From NCBI GenBank assembly GCA_025458675.1, contig JALORY010000018.1, positions 1 through 64,000 on the forward strand: a stretch of 64,000 nt of DNA. The letters are read 5' to 3'. The translations under genes were made by a program, and so were the position numbers. A model generated the notes under the pieces. It saw only the letters and a program-made list of their open reading frames with translations, had not been told where the DNA came from and ran no database searches. Position 1 is the stretch's first letter; each line of letters starts with the position of its first letter. Below, piece by piece: positions 34,992 to 46,264 of the stretch. The stretch is from Gammaproteobacteria bacterium (GTDB taxonomy: Bacteria; Pseudomonadota; Gammaproteobacteria; Chromatiales; Chromatiaceae).

Positions 34992-35954
34992 TCACGCCAC
35001 CCGGTTCCGCTCGCGCCCCTCGCGGAACGCCCGGATGTTCGCCGCGACCTCGTCGATCAGCCGCTGCCGCGCCTCGCGGCTGGCCCACGCGACGTGGGGC
35101 GTGACGATCAGGTTCGGGATGCCGGCCTCGAGCAGCGGGCTACCCTGGCGGGGCGGCTCCGCCGCGAGCACGTCCACGCCCGCGCCACCCAGTCTGCCCG
35201 CGCGCAGCGCCTCGGCGAGCGCGACCTCGTCGACGATGCCGCCGCGCGCCGTGTTGATCAACAGGGCGTCGCGCTTCATCAGCGCGAGCTCGCCCGCCCC
35301 GATCAGGTTGCGGGTGTTGGCCGCGAGCGGCACGTGCAGGGTCAGCACGTCGGCCTGCGCGAGCAGGGCGTCGAGCGGCACCCTGCCCTCCCGCGGCGAT
35401 CCGCGGGGACGCTGCGCAACGAGCACGGTCATGCCGAAGGCCTGCGCGACCCGTGCAACCCCCTGCCCGAGCTCTCCCCAGCCGACGACCCCGAGCGTCT
35501 TTCCCGCGAGCTCCCGGAACGGAAGATCGAGCACGCAGAACATCTCGCTCGCCGCCCAGCGTCCGTCCTTCGCGGCGATACTGTGCTCGCTCAGGCGCGT
35601 CGCGAGCGCGAGGATCAGCGCGAACACGTGCTGCACCACGGAAGGCGTCGCATAGCCGGTGACGTTGCACACGGCGATGCCGCGCTCGCGTGCCGCCGCG
35701 AGGTCGACGTTGTTTGTCCCCGTCGCGGCGACGCAGACGAGCTCGAGGCCCCGGCACGCCGTCATCACGGCGCGGTCGACGACGACCTTGTTCGTGACGA
35801 CGACCGCCGCGTCGCCGATGCGTTCGGCCGCGAGCGCCGCGGGCGTCTGGGGGTGGCTCGTCCACGGCGACGTCGCGGCGCGGAGGGTGGCGAGGTCGAG
35901 ATCGCCGCGGTCGACGGAGGCGCAGTCGAGAAAGACGGCTCGCAACGGTGTCAT
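34992..35954 (-). CDS. D-2-hydroxyacid dehydrogenase (NAD-binding)
   Basis: KTLGVVGWGELGQGVARVAQAFGM, LINTARGGIVDEVALAEAL, GAGVDVLAAEPP. Confidence 0.93.
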   Translation of the reverse strand: MTPLRAVFLDCASVDRGDLDLATLRAATSPWTSHPQTPAALAAERIGDAAVVVTNKVVVDRAVMTACRGLELVCVAATGTNNVDLAAARERGIAVCNVTGYATPSVVQHVFALILALATRLSEHSIAAKDGRWAASEMFCVLDLPFRELAGKTLGVVGWGELGQGVARVAQAFGMTVLVAQRPRGSPREGRVPLDALLAQADVLTLHVPLAANTRNLIGAGELALMKRDALLINTARGGIVDEVALAEALRAGRLGGAGVDVLAAEPPRQGSPLLEAGIPNLIVTPHVAWASREARQRLIDEVAANIRAFREGRERNRVA

Positions 35955-36028
35955 GGCCTGGGCGCACCCGGCGGCGAGAACGGATTTGTTATGTTAGCCG
36001 GCGGTCGAGCACCTGGAGGGCCAAGCCG

Positions 36029-36712
36029 ATGAGCGAACCGCTGCGCGCCGTGCGGGTCTGGGACCTGCCGGTCCGAGCCTTTCACTGGACGCTGGTGGCG
36101 CTCGTCCTGCTCTCGTGGGCCAGCCGCGAGCTGGACTACATGGAGCTGCACCGCAACTCGGGGTATGGCGTGCTGGTGCTGGTCCTCTTCCGCGTGATCT
36201 GGGGATTCGCCGGCACGCGCCACGCGCGCTTCGCGGATTTCCTGCGCCCGCCTTCCGCAGCGTACGCGTACCTGCGCGACACGGCGCGCGGCAGGGGGCA
36301 GCGCTACCTCGGCCACAACCCGGCGGGCGGCTGGTCGGTGGTGGCCATGCTCGCGTGCCTCGCGGTGCAGGCGATCACCGGGCTCTTCCTCACCGACGAC
36401 GTGCTGTTCGACGGTCCCTTCCACGGGGTGCTGGGCGAGCAGACGACGCACGCCCTCAAGAAGCTGCACGACGCGAACTTCACGGTCCTGCTGGCCCTGG
36501 TCGGCCTGCACCTCGCCGCGATCGGGTTCTACCGCGTCGCGAAGCGCGAGGACCTGGTGCGGCCGATGCTGACCGGCGTCAAGCGGGTTGCGGGGGAGTC
36601 CCCGGCAGGGGACGCGCCCCCCGTCGGCTGGTGGCGGGCACCGCTCGCGCTCGCCATCGCCGCGGGCCTGGTCGCCGGCGCGCTGTCGCTCGCGCCGGGG
36701 AGGGTGTGGTGA
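36029..36712 (+). CDS. Cytochrome b561-type membrane protein (cytochrome b/b6 domain)
   Basis: VRVWDLPVRAFHWTLVALVLLSW, SGYGVLVLVLFRVIWGFAGTRHARFADF, GHNPAGGWSVVAML, LVGLHLAAIGFYRV. Confidence 0.92.
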   Translation: MSEPLRAVRVWDLPVRAFHWTLVALVLLSWASRELDYMELHRNSGYGVLVLVLFRVIWGFAGTRHARFADFLRPPSAAYAYLRDTARGRGQRYLGHNPAGGWSVVAMLACLAVQAITGLFLTDDVLFDGPFHGVLGEQTTHALKKLHDANFTVLLALVGLHLAAIGFYRVAKREDLVRPMLTGVKRVAGESPAGDAPPVGWWRAPLALAIAAGLVAGALSLAPGRVW

Positions 36713-36713
36713 C

Positions 36714-37172
36714 TTACTCCTTGTAGTCGTCGTGGCAGGACTTGCACGTCTTGCCCGTCTCGCCGAACTGCTTCTTGACGGCGGCCATGTCGCCCCCCTT
36801 CGAGACCTCGGCGAGCTTCGCCGTCTCGCGCTCCATGTCCCCCATCTTCTTCTTGAAGTCGTCCCACTTCATCCAGATTTCCGGCTTCGCCTTGCTCCCC
36901 GTGCCGTCGGAGTCCTGCGGGAAGGCCGCCAGCAGGTCGATCGAGGAGATCGCGGCGACGTCCTTGCTGCGGCGAGCGAACTCCTGGGCGTTGAAAGGAG
37001 CATCGCCCTTCACCATCGCGCCCATCGGCTTGAAGTTGGCGCCGATCAACGTCATCGCGGCCTGACGGTACTTCATCGCGTCCTTCTTCGGGTCGGCCTT
37101 CTCTTCGGCCTGGGCGGCGACTGCCGCGGCGAACAGCGCGGTCCCGGCGACGAGCCAGCGGGTCTTTGTCAT
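36714..37172 (-). CDS. cycP: Cytochrome c' (class II cytochrome c)
   Basis: Signal peptide; KYRQAAMTLIGANFKPMGAMVKGDAPFN; C-terminal CKSCHDDYKE haem motif. Confidence 0.93.
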   Translation of the reverse strand: MTKTRWLVAGTALFAAAVAAQAEEKADPKKDAMKYRQAAMTLIGANFKPMGAMVKGDAPFNAQEFARRSKDVAAISSIDLLAAFPQDSDGTGSKAKPEIWMKWDDFKKKMGDMERETAKLAEVSKGGDMAAVKKQFGETGKTCKSCHDDYKE

Positions 37173-37291
37173 GGAGTGCTCCGTGGGTGATTGCGGATCG
37201 AGGACCTAACCGTACCGCAACGGGGGTTCGCGCCGCAGCCCGGAATTCCGGGTCGAGTCTCCGGTTTGACCGGGCGGGCGCGAGGCTCCGG

Positions 37292-37322
37292 TTGACAGCC
37301 CGTACGGGCGATCGGGCATAGT
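37292..37322 (+). promoter_or_regulatory. Candidate promoter with palindrome in the -35/-10 spacer
   Basis: TTGACA, then GCCCGTACGGGC, then CATAGT (19-nt spacer). Confidence 0.35.
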
Positions 37323-37360
37323 CGGGACCGACCCCCCGCCGAACGGGGAGGAGGAAGCCC

Positions 37361-37588
37361 GTGTCCGTCCGACTGATGATCCTGCCGAGCAGCGACGCGA
37401 AGAGCACGCTGCTCGTGCGCGTGCCCGACGACTACACGGACCACGAAGCCTACCGCCACGTCACCGGGGTGATCGCGGCGCTCGAGGAACGCGGGTCGCC
37501 GCGCGATCGCGGCGACGTGATCGAGGCCCTGGAGGTGCACGGTTTCGAGGTCGTGCCGCACCTGCTCGGACCGGAGATCTGCTGCTGA
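37361..37588 (+). CDS. Hypothetical 75-aa protein with C-terminal Cys-Cys
   Basis: GTG start; MSVRLMILPSSDAKSTLLVRVPDDYTDHEAYRHVTGVIAALEERGSPRDRGDVIEALEVHGFEVVPHLLGPEICC. Confidence 0.65.
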   Translation: MSVRLMILPSSDAKSTLLVRVPDDYTDHEAYRHVTGVIAALEERGSPRDRGDVIEALEVHGFEVVPHLLGPEICC

Positions 37589-37676
37589 GCCACCACCGGC
37601 CGGAGGGCCGGCCTCCCCCGGACCGCCGGGTCCTGGCGCACTGCTGCACCGCAATAGCCGGCGCGGCGGGCTCGGC

Positions 37677-37682
37677 TAGAAT
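37677..37682 (+). promoter_or_regulatory. Candidate -10 element (TAGAAT) abutting the 37689 start codon
   Basis: GGCTAGAATGCGCCGATG; similar GGCTAGAATGC at 60019-60029 upstream of rpoN. Confidence 0.4.
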
Positions 37683-37688
37683 GCGCCG

Positions 37689-40600
37689 ATGAACGCGCTG
37701 CCGTCCGCCCGAATCCGCGAGATTCCGTACAACTACACCTCGTTTTCCGATCGCGAGATCGTCATCCGCTTTCTTGGCGAGCCCCTTTGGCGACTCATCG
37801 AGGAACTGCGCGGGACGCGCCGCACCGGGCGCTCGGCGCGGATGCTGTTCGAGGTGCTGGGCGACATGTGGGTGCTGGAGCGCAACCCGTACCTGCAGGA
37901 CGACCTCCTCGAGAACCTCGACCGCCGCCGCCTGCTGATCCAGGCCCTTCGCCACCGCCTCGACCAGTTCGAGGCGCGTGCGAACGGCAATCAGCAGGCC
38001 CTCGAGCTGCTCGACGCGGCGCGGGAGGCGGTCGACCGGTTCGCCGCCGGCTTCGACCGGCAGGCCGACCTGCGCCGACGCGTCCGGCGCGCCCTGACCG
38101 GCGTCACCCGGCGCGACAACGTCGACTTCGGGGGCCTGGCGCGCGTCTCGCACGCCACGGACGCGACCGACTGGCGCGTCGAGATCCCGTTCGTCGTCAT
38201 CTCGCCCGACCGCGAGGACGAGGTCGCGAAGGTCGTCAAGGGGTGCATCGACTGCGGCCTCACGATCATCCCCCGCGGCGGCGGCACCGGGTACACCGGC
38301 TCCGCCGTGCCGCTCGACCCGTTCTCTGCCGTGATCAACACCGAGAAGCTGGAGAGCCTCAGCGCGGTGGAGCGCGTCGCCCTGCCCGGCGTCGCAGGAG
38401 ACGTGCCGACCGTACGCTGCGGCGCGGGCGTGGTCACGCGCCGCGTCGCCGAGGTGGCCGAGCGCGAGGGGCTCGCCTTCGCGGTCGACCCGACCTCGCA
38501 GGACGCCTCGACCATCGGCGGCAACATCGCGATGAACGCCGGCGGCAAGAAGGCGGTGCTCTGGGGCACCACGCTCGACAACCTCGCGTCCTGGCGGATG
38601 GTGATGCCGGACGGGCACTGGCTCGAGGTCGAGCGGCTGGACCACAACCTCGGCAAGATCCACGAGCAGGAAACGGCGCGCTTCCGCCTGACGCGCACCC
38701 GGCCCGACGGCCGCATGCCGGCCGGGGAGCCGGAGATCCTGGAGATCCCGGGCGCCGCGTTCCGCCGCGTCGGTCTGGGCAAGGACGTCACGGACAAGGC
38801 CCTTGCGGGGCTGCCCGGCGTGCAGAAGGAAGGCTGCGACGGCCTCATCACCTCCGCGCGTTTCGTGCTGCACCGCATGCCCGCCCACGTGCGCACCGTC
38901 TGCCTCGAATTCTTCGGCACCGACCTCGGTCGCGCGGTGCCGGCGATCGTCGAGATCAAGGACACGGTCGACGCCCTGCCGGACGTGCAGATCGCCGGCC
39001 TCGAGCACCTCGACGAGCGCTACGTGAAGGCCGTGAAGTACTCGACCAAGGCTGCGCGCCGCGAGCGGCCGAAGATGGTGTTGCTCGCCGACCTCGTATC
39101 GGACGACGAGGACGCGCTGGCCCGCGCCACCGACGAGGTGGTGCGGCTCGCCGGCGCGCGCGACGCCGAGGGCTTCGTCGCCGCGAGCCCCGAGGCGCGC
39201 CGCCGCTTCTGGCTCGATCGGGCGCGCACCGCGGCGATCTCCGCCCACACCAACGCCTTCAAGGTCAACGAAGACGTCGTGATTCCACTCGAGCGGCTCG
39301 CGGACTACAGCCGCGGCGTCGAGCGGATCAACATCGAGCAGTCGATCCGCAACAAGCTCGCGATCATGGACGGCGCCGCGGCCTACCTCGCGGGCCCCAT
39401 GCCCGAGCTCACGCGCATCGAGGGCTACGAGGAGTCCGCCGAGGCCGACGCCATCCTCGCCGGGAAGCGCGATGCGGCCGCCGCCGTGGTGCGCCAGGCG
39501 CGCGATCGCTGGCAGCGCGTCCTCGATCACCTGGACGCGCCGGCAGCGGACCACGACCACCTCCTCGACGCGCGGGCCCGCGCGCGGCTGCGCACCGGCG
39601 ACGCGCTGCTCGACCTGCTGCTGCGTCGCGACCTGGTGCAGTCCTACCGCGCCGAGGTGGGCGCCCGACTCGACGAGATCTTCGACGGCCACGACCTCGC
39701 GGCGGTCCGCGCCCGCCTGCTCGCCATCCACGCCGACATCCGCGACGCACGCCTGTTCGTCGCGCTCCACATGCACGCCGGGGACGGCAACGTGCACACC
39801 AACATCCCGGTGCACTCGGCGAACTACGAGATGCTGCGCGAGGCGGACCGCATCGTCGACCGCATCATGGCGCTCGCCCAGTCCCTCGACGGCGCCATCT
39901 CCGGCGAGCACGGCATCGGCATCACCAAGCTGCACTACCTCGAGCCCGGCAAACGCGCCGCATTCGCCGAGTACAAGCGGCGGGTCGACCCCGAGGGGCA
40001 CTTCAACCGCGGCAAGCTGCTCGAGGGCGCGACGCTCGACCGTGCCTACACGCCGTCGCTGCGCCTCCTCCAGCAGGAGGCCATCATCCTCGAGGAGACC
40101 GAGCTCGGCGCGCTGAACGACGACGTGAAGCACTGCCTGCGCTGCGGCAAGTGCAAGCCCGTGTGCATGACCCACGTGCCGCGCGCGAACCTGCTCTATT
40201 CGCCGCGCAACAAGATCCTGGCGACCGGCCTGATCATCGAGGCCTTCCTCTACGAGGAGCAGACGCGGCGCGGCATCTCGCAGCGCCACTTCGAGGAGAT
40301 GAACGACGTGGCCGACCACTGCACGGTCTGCCACAAGTGCCAGAACCCCTGCCCGGTCGACATCGACTTCGGCAGCGTGACGGCGCGCATGCGGCGCATC
40401 CTGGTCGATCGCGGCAAGAAGCGCTTCAGTCCTGGCGCCTGGGCCGCGATGCGCTTCCTGAACGCCACCGACCCCCGCGCCGTCGCGCTGCTGCGCACCA
40501 CGCTCGGTCGCTGGGGCTTCGCCGCGCTCGGCTCGGTCTGCTGGGGCGCAGGCAGACCCCGCCCGCCGCGACGACGGGCCGGCCCGCGGCGCAGACCCTG

Positions 40601-41518
40601 GCAATCGAGATGGTGCGCCGGCCCTTGCGCGTCGAGTTGCCGCGCACGCTCTATCGCGCCGCGCTCGGGCTCGAGGATCCGCGGCAGGTGCCCATACTGC
40701 GCGAGCCGGCCAGGGTCGCCGAGGACGTCGAGTCGGTGTTCTACTTCCCGGGCTGCGGCTCGGAGCGCCTCTTCGGGGACATCGGGCTCGCGACCATCGC
40801 GATGCTCTGCGACACGGGCGCGCAGGTGGTGCTGCCACCCGGCTACCTGTGCTGCGGCTACCCGCAGTCGGCGGCGGGCGACCACGCGCGGGGCAGCCGC
40901 ATCTCGATGGAGAACCGGGTGCTGTTCCACCGCGTCGCAAACACGCTCAACTACCTCGACATCCGCACCGTCATCGTGTCCTGCGGCACCTGCATGGACC
41001 AGCTGCTCACCTACGAGTTCGAGCAGATCTTCCCGGGCTGCCGGCTGCTCGACGTGCACGAGTACCTGATGGAGAAAGGGGTGCGGCTCGAGGGTGCGTC
41101 GGACGCGCAGTACCTCTACCACGACCCCTGCCACACCCCGATGAAGACGCACGCGCCCCTGCTGGTGGCGCGCGCGCTGCTCGGCGCGCACGTGCGGCTC
41201 TCCGACCGCTGCTGCGGCGAGGCGGGCACGCTCGGCACCTCGCGACCGGACGTCGCGAACCAGATCCGCTTCCGCAAGGAGGAGGAGCTGGTGAACGGCA
41301 TCGCGGCACTCACGGGCAGGAACCGCAGCACGGGCGACGTCCGGCTCGTGACGTCCTGCCCCGCGTGCCAGCAGGGGCTGTCCCGTTACGCCGACGGCAC
41401 GGGCCTCAGGACCGACTACATCGTCGTCGAGCTGGCGCGGGAGCGTTTTGGCGTGGGCTGGCAGGAGCGCTTCGTCGCCCGCATGAACCACGGCGGGATC
41501 GAGCGCGTGCTGCTTTGA
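37689..41518 (+). CDS. DUF3683-type FAD-linked oxidase/4Fe-4S/CCG-domain protein, split by a frameshift near 40540-40565
   Basis: [25 protein letters not shown]...; FAD_binding_4 ([16 protein letters not shown]); [25 protein letters not shown]; after the shift [29 protein letters not shown]. Confidence 0.88.
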
Positions 41519-41544
41519 AAAAAGAGGCCGGCGTGAGCCGGCCT
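41517..41544 (-). terminator. Rho-independent terminator for the Crp/Fnr gene (minus strand)
   Basis: AGGCCGGC-TCAC-GCCGGCCT followed on the minus strand by CTTTTTTC. Confidence 0.8.
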
Positions 41545-41608
41545 TAAGAACCCCACCACGGCCTGACCGAGAGGAACGCTGAGGCCGTGGCTTGCCCTGC
41601 AACCTAGA

Positions 41609-42442
41609 TCAGGCGTCGATCTCCCCGTCGGCGTTCCCCGAGAACCAGGGGGGCACTTCCGCGCCCTCCGGCCAGTCCGCCAACCACTGAACGGCGTCGA
41701 CCTCGCGCGCCGCGACCTTCTCCTCTGCGATGGGCGGACGCCCCGCGAACACGTTGAGACGGACCGAGGCGAGCTGTGTGGCGTCGATGATCGTGATCTC
41801 GTGCCTGCCGACGTCGATCAGGCCGAGGTCGCGCAGGTAACGCAGCACGCGGGAGAACGTCTCCGGCGTCACGTTCAGCGCCGCGGCCGTTGTCTTCTTG
41901 TTGTGGTCGAACGCGATGGTCGAGGCCCCCCCGGCCCCGCGGTTGTGCGACAGCAGCCAGTTCACGATCCGCTGCGCGGACGAGGTCGTCGTGTCGGCTT
42001 CCGCCTCCCGTATCTTCTGGAAGAGCTGCCAGCTGATCCGGCCGAGCATGCGCAGGGCGAGCGCCGGGTGGCTGGCCGCCGCCTCGAGCACGGAGTCCCG
42101 CTTGAGCGTGAGCGCGCGGCCCGGCTCGAGCACGACCGCTGTCACGGGGCACGGCAGGTTCAGGAACACCGAGGCCAGGCAGAAGCAGGACCCCGCACCG
42201 ACGATGTCGATGATGCGCTCCTTCTGACGACCGCCGGGCACGACGAGCTTCACCATCCCGTCGAGGATGCAGAAGAGCGCCGGGGAGCGCTCGCCTTGGG
42301 CCATGACCGTCGCGCCGCGCTCCAGCGGGCGGTAGGCGTGCCCCACCGCCAGCTTCCCCGCGATGTCGTCCGGAAGCCGTTCGAACAAGGGGAACGTCTG
42401 CATCAGATCGCTGGCGAGCGATCGTGCGTCCGGTTCGAGCAT
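41609..42442 (-). CDS. Crp/Fnr-family transcriptional regulator
   Basis: cNMP-binding fold LERGATVMAQGERSPALFCILDGMVKLVVPGGRQKERIIDIVGAG; HTH ALNVTPETFSRVLRYLRDLGLID (E--SR recognition helix). Confidence 0.93.
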   Translation of the reverse strand: MLEPDARSLASDLMQTFPLFERLPDDIAGKLAVGHAYRPLERGATVMAQGERSPALFCILDGMVKLVVPGGRQKERIIDIVGAGSCFCLASVFLNLPCPVTAVVLEPGRALTLKRDSVLEAAASHPALALRMLGRISWQLFQKIREAEADTTTSSAQRIVNWLLSHNRGAGGASTIAFDHNKKTTAAALNVTPETFSRVLRYLRDLGLIDVGRHEITIIDATQLASVRLNVFAGRPPIAEEKVAAREVDAVQWLADWPEGAEVPPWFSGNADGEIDA

Positions 42443-42568
42443 GCTGGTTCCCCGAAGGCCCCCCTTGATCGCCGTCCCGGCAGCGCCGGCGGCACGCCCC
42501 GTCTGTCGTTCTGCGTCGACTCGACAGCTTGCTTCTCTCAAAGGATCACGTGCGGCGTCAACGCGAGC

Positions 42569-42582
42569 TTGACTGCCGTCAA
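42569..42582. promoter_or_regulatory. FNR/DNR-type binding site
   Basis: TTGAC-TGCC-GTCAA perfect dyad within CTTGACTGCCGTCAAG, upstream of the Crp/Fnr gene. Confidence 0.55.
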
Positions 42583-42780
42583 GTCCGCGGGACGCGGGAA
42601 CGGGCGTCTTGCGAGGGCAATTCAGCCAGCGGACTGCTGGGGAATGGACGGTCCGGGTTCGGCATCCGCCGCGCCCGAGGGGTCGGAATCGGTCATATGC
42701 CGCATCGGAGGGCGTGACCGGGCCGGCTCCTGACCCTGGTCAACGCAACAGCACGGCGGCCCGGCAAATAGACCTGGCGC

Positions 42781-43155
42781 TCAGCTGAACAGCTGCCGCG
42801 CGACATAGCCGAGCAGCAGCAGACCGAGCAGGCCGAGCAGCGCCGCGAGCGCCGCGCTCGCGACGCCACCGTAGCCGATGCTCTCGTTGGCGTCGATCGC
42901 CCGGCGGTAGTAGAAGAACCGCGCGGTGGAGCCGGCGATGATCAGGCAGCCGATGACGAGCAGACCGAGGCCGACGAGCTCGACCCAGGCGGACGCGCGA
43001 AACCGCGCCGCGTCGCCCGTCGAGTGCCCGAGGTACTCCATGAAGAGATTGAACTTCTCGATCAGGAAGCCGAAGGCCATCACCGCGATGGCCGTGCGGA
43101 TCCACGCGAGGTAGGTGCGCTCGTTGGCCGAGTGGTCGGTGTAGCGGCTGATCAT
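42781..43155 (-). CDS. DUF202/YidH-family membrane protein
   Basis: HSANERTYLAWIRTAIAVMAFGFLIEKFNLF; three predicted TM helices. Confidence 0.92.
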   Translation of the reverse strand: MISRYTDHSANERTYLAWIRTAIAVMAFGFLIEKFNLFMEYLGHSTGDAARFRASAWVELVGLGLLVIGCLIIAGSTARFFYYRRAIDANESIGYGGVASAALAALLGLLGLLLLGYVARQLFS

Positions 43156-43215
43156 GCGTTTGCACCCTCCCGCGACGGCGTCGCGCTGCCGCCCTTGACC
43201 CCGCCCCGACGCCGG

Positions 43216-44340
43216 CTACACCAGCACCAGGTTGTCGCGGTGGATCAGCTCCTCGTCGTCCATGCAACCGAGGATCTCGGCGATGCGGCTCGACGGCTGC
43301 CCCATGATGCGGCGCGCGTCCTCGGCACCGTAGTTGACGAGGCCACGCGCCACCTCCTTCCCCTGCGAGTCGACGCACGCGACGACCTCGCCGCGCGAAA
43401 ATTCGCCGGCCACCGCGCGCACGCCGACGGCCAGGAGTGACCGCCCCTGCTCGCGCAGGACGCGCACTGCGCCGTCGTCCAGCGTCAACCGGCCGCGCAC
43501 CTGGAGGTGGCCGGCGAGCCATCGCTTGCGTGCCTGGTCCGGCCCCTGGTCCGGCAGCAGCAGCGTGCCCACACGCTCGCCCGACGCGATGCACGTGAGC
43601 ACCCCGTCGCCGGTCCCGGCGGCGATGACGGTCGCCGCACCGGAGCGCGCGGCCAGCCGCGCGGCCCGGATCTTGGTCACCATGCCCCCGCGCCCGAGGC
43701 CCGAGCCGCCCTCTCCCGCCACCTGGTCCAGCATCGGATCGCCGACGGTGGTCTCGGGAATCAGGTGCGCGTCGGGGTTGGCGCGCGGGTCGGCGTCGAA
43801 GACGCCACGCTGATCGGTAAGCAGCACGAGCAGGTCCGCCTGTATGAGATTGGCGACCAGCGCGGCGAGCGTGTCGTTGTCGCCGAAGCGCAGCTCCTCG
43901 GTGGCGACCGTGTCGTTCTCGTTGATCACGGGAACGACGCGCAGGCCGACGAGGGTGCGCAGCGTGCTGCGCGCGTTGAGGTAGCGACGCCGGTCGGTCA
44001 GGTCCTCGTGAGTGAGGAGGACCTGCGCGGTGTGCAGGCCGCGTTCCTTGAAGCAGCTCTCCCAGGCCTGGACGAGCCCCATCTGGCCGATCGCCGCGGC
44101 GGCCTGCAGCTCGTGCAAGGTCGCCGGTCGCCTCTTCCAGCCGATGCGGCTCATGCCCTCGGCGACGGCGCCGGACGAGACGATCACCAGCTCCCGGCCC
44201 GCAGCCGCCAGCGTGACCATCTGGTCCACCCAGGCGGACATGCGGCTGCGGTCGATGCCCCGGCCGCCGGAGGTGAGCAGCGCGCTGCCGATCTTCACCA
44301 CCCAGCGGCGGGTCTCACGCAGGTGCTCGCGGTCGGTCAT
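43216..44340 (-). CDS. proB: Glutamate 5-kinase
   Basis: [63 protein letters not shown]-terminal PUA domain. Confidence 0.97.
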   Translation of the reverse strand: MTDREHLRETRRWVVKIGSALLTSGGRGIDRSRMSAWVDQMVTLAAAGRELVIVSSGAVAEGMSRIGWKRRPATLHELQAAAAIGQMGLVQAWESCFKERGLHTAQVLLTHEDLTDRRRYLNARSTLRTLVGLRVVPVINENDTVATEELRFGDNDTLAALVANLIQADLLVLLTDQRGVFDADPRANPDAHLIPETTVGDPMLDQVAGEGGSGLGRGGMVTKIRAARLAARSGAATVIAAGTGDGVLTCIASGERVGTLLLPDQGPDQARKRWLAGHLQVRGRLTLDDGAVRVLREQGRSLLAVGVRAVAGEFSRGEVVACVDSQGKEVARGLVNYGAEDARRIMGQPSSRIAEILGCMDDEELIHRDNLVLV

Positions 44341-44350
44341 GGGCCGGGCG

Positions 44351-45749
<1,399 letters not shown>

Positions 45750-45765
45750 GGCTCTGCCTCCTGTG

Positions 45766-46080
45766 TCAGCCCGCGCTGATGCCGGTGATCTGGAGCTCCG
45801 TGTACCACTGGCGGTGGCCCTGCCGCTTGAGATGGTGCTTGCGGCGGCGGAACTTCACGATGTAGACCTTCTTCGCTCGGCCGTGCGCCTTCACGGTGGC
45901 CGTGACCTTGCCGCCGGCGACGAAGGGCGTGCCGACGGTCACGTTGTCGCCGTCGGCGACGAGCATCACCTTGTCGAGCTCGACCGTGCCGCCCTCGTCG
46001 ACCGGCAGCTTCTCGACGCGCACCTTGGCGCCCTCGGTGACACGGTACTGCTTGCCACCCGTCTGGATCACGGCGTACAT
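45766..46080 (-). CDS. rplU: 50S ribosomal protein L21
   Basis: [25 protein letters not shown]...[23 protein letters not shown]. Confidence 0.98.
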   Translation of the reverse strand: MYAVIQTGGKQYRVTEGAKVRVEKLPVDEGGTVELDKVMLVADGDNVTVGTPFVAGGKVTATVKAHGRAKKVYIVKFRRRKHHLKRQGHRQWYTELQITGISAG

Positions 46081-46264
46081 GGCCAAATCTCCGCGAAAAA
46101 CCCGTGAGGCGCGACGCGCCCACAGAAACGGAGCCCGCCGCAAAGAGGCGCGATTCTAAAGACCTCCCCGCGGTGCGTCAAACCCCGCCCCCTTATTTCG
46201 TTGACACCCCGGCGACGGTCCCCCTACAGTGCCGCGGCTTTTTTCCGGCACCCCGGGACTTCGG

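Noticed and set aside
40540-40565. Programmed -1 ribosomal frameshift in the DUF3683-type gene
   Set aside because: Direction (-1) fits, but there is no canonical slippery heptamer; a one-base indel is simpler. Kept only as an open question in the frameshift finding.
37461-40940. 1159-aa minus-strand ORF opposite the oxidoreductase
   Set aside because: Low-complexity R/A/D/V composition typical of antisense frames; the plus-strand frame has clear FAD and Fe-S motifs.
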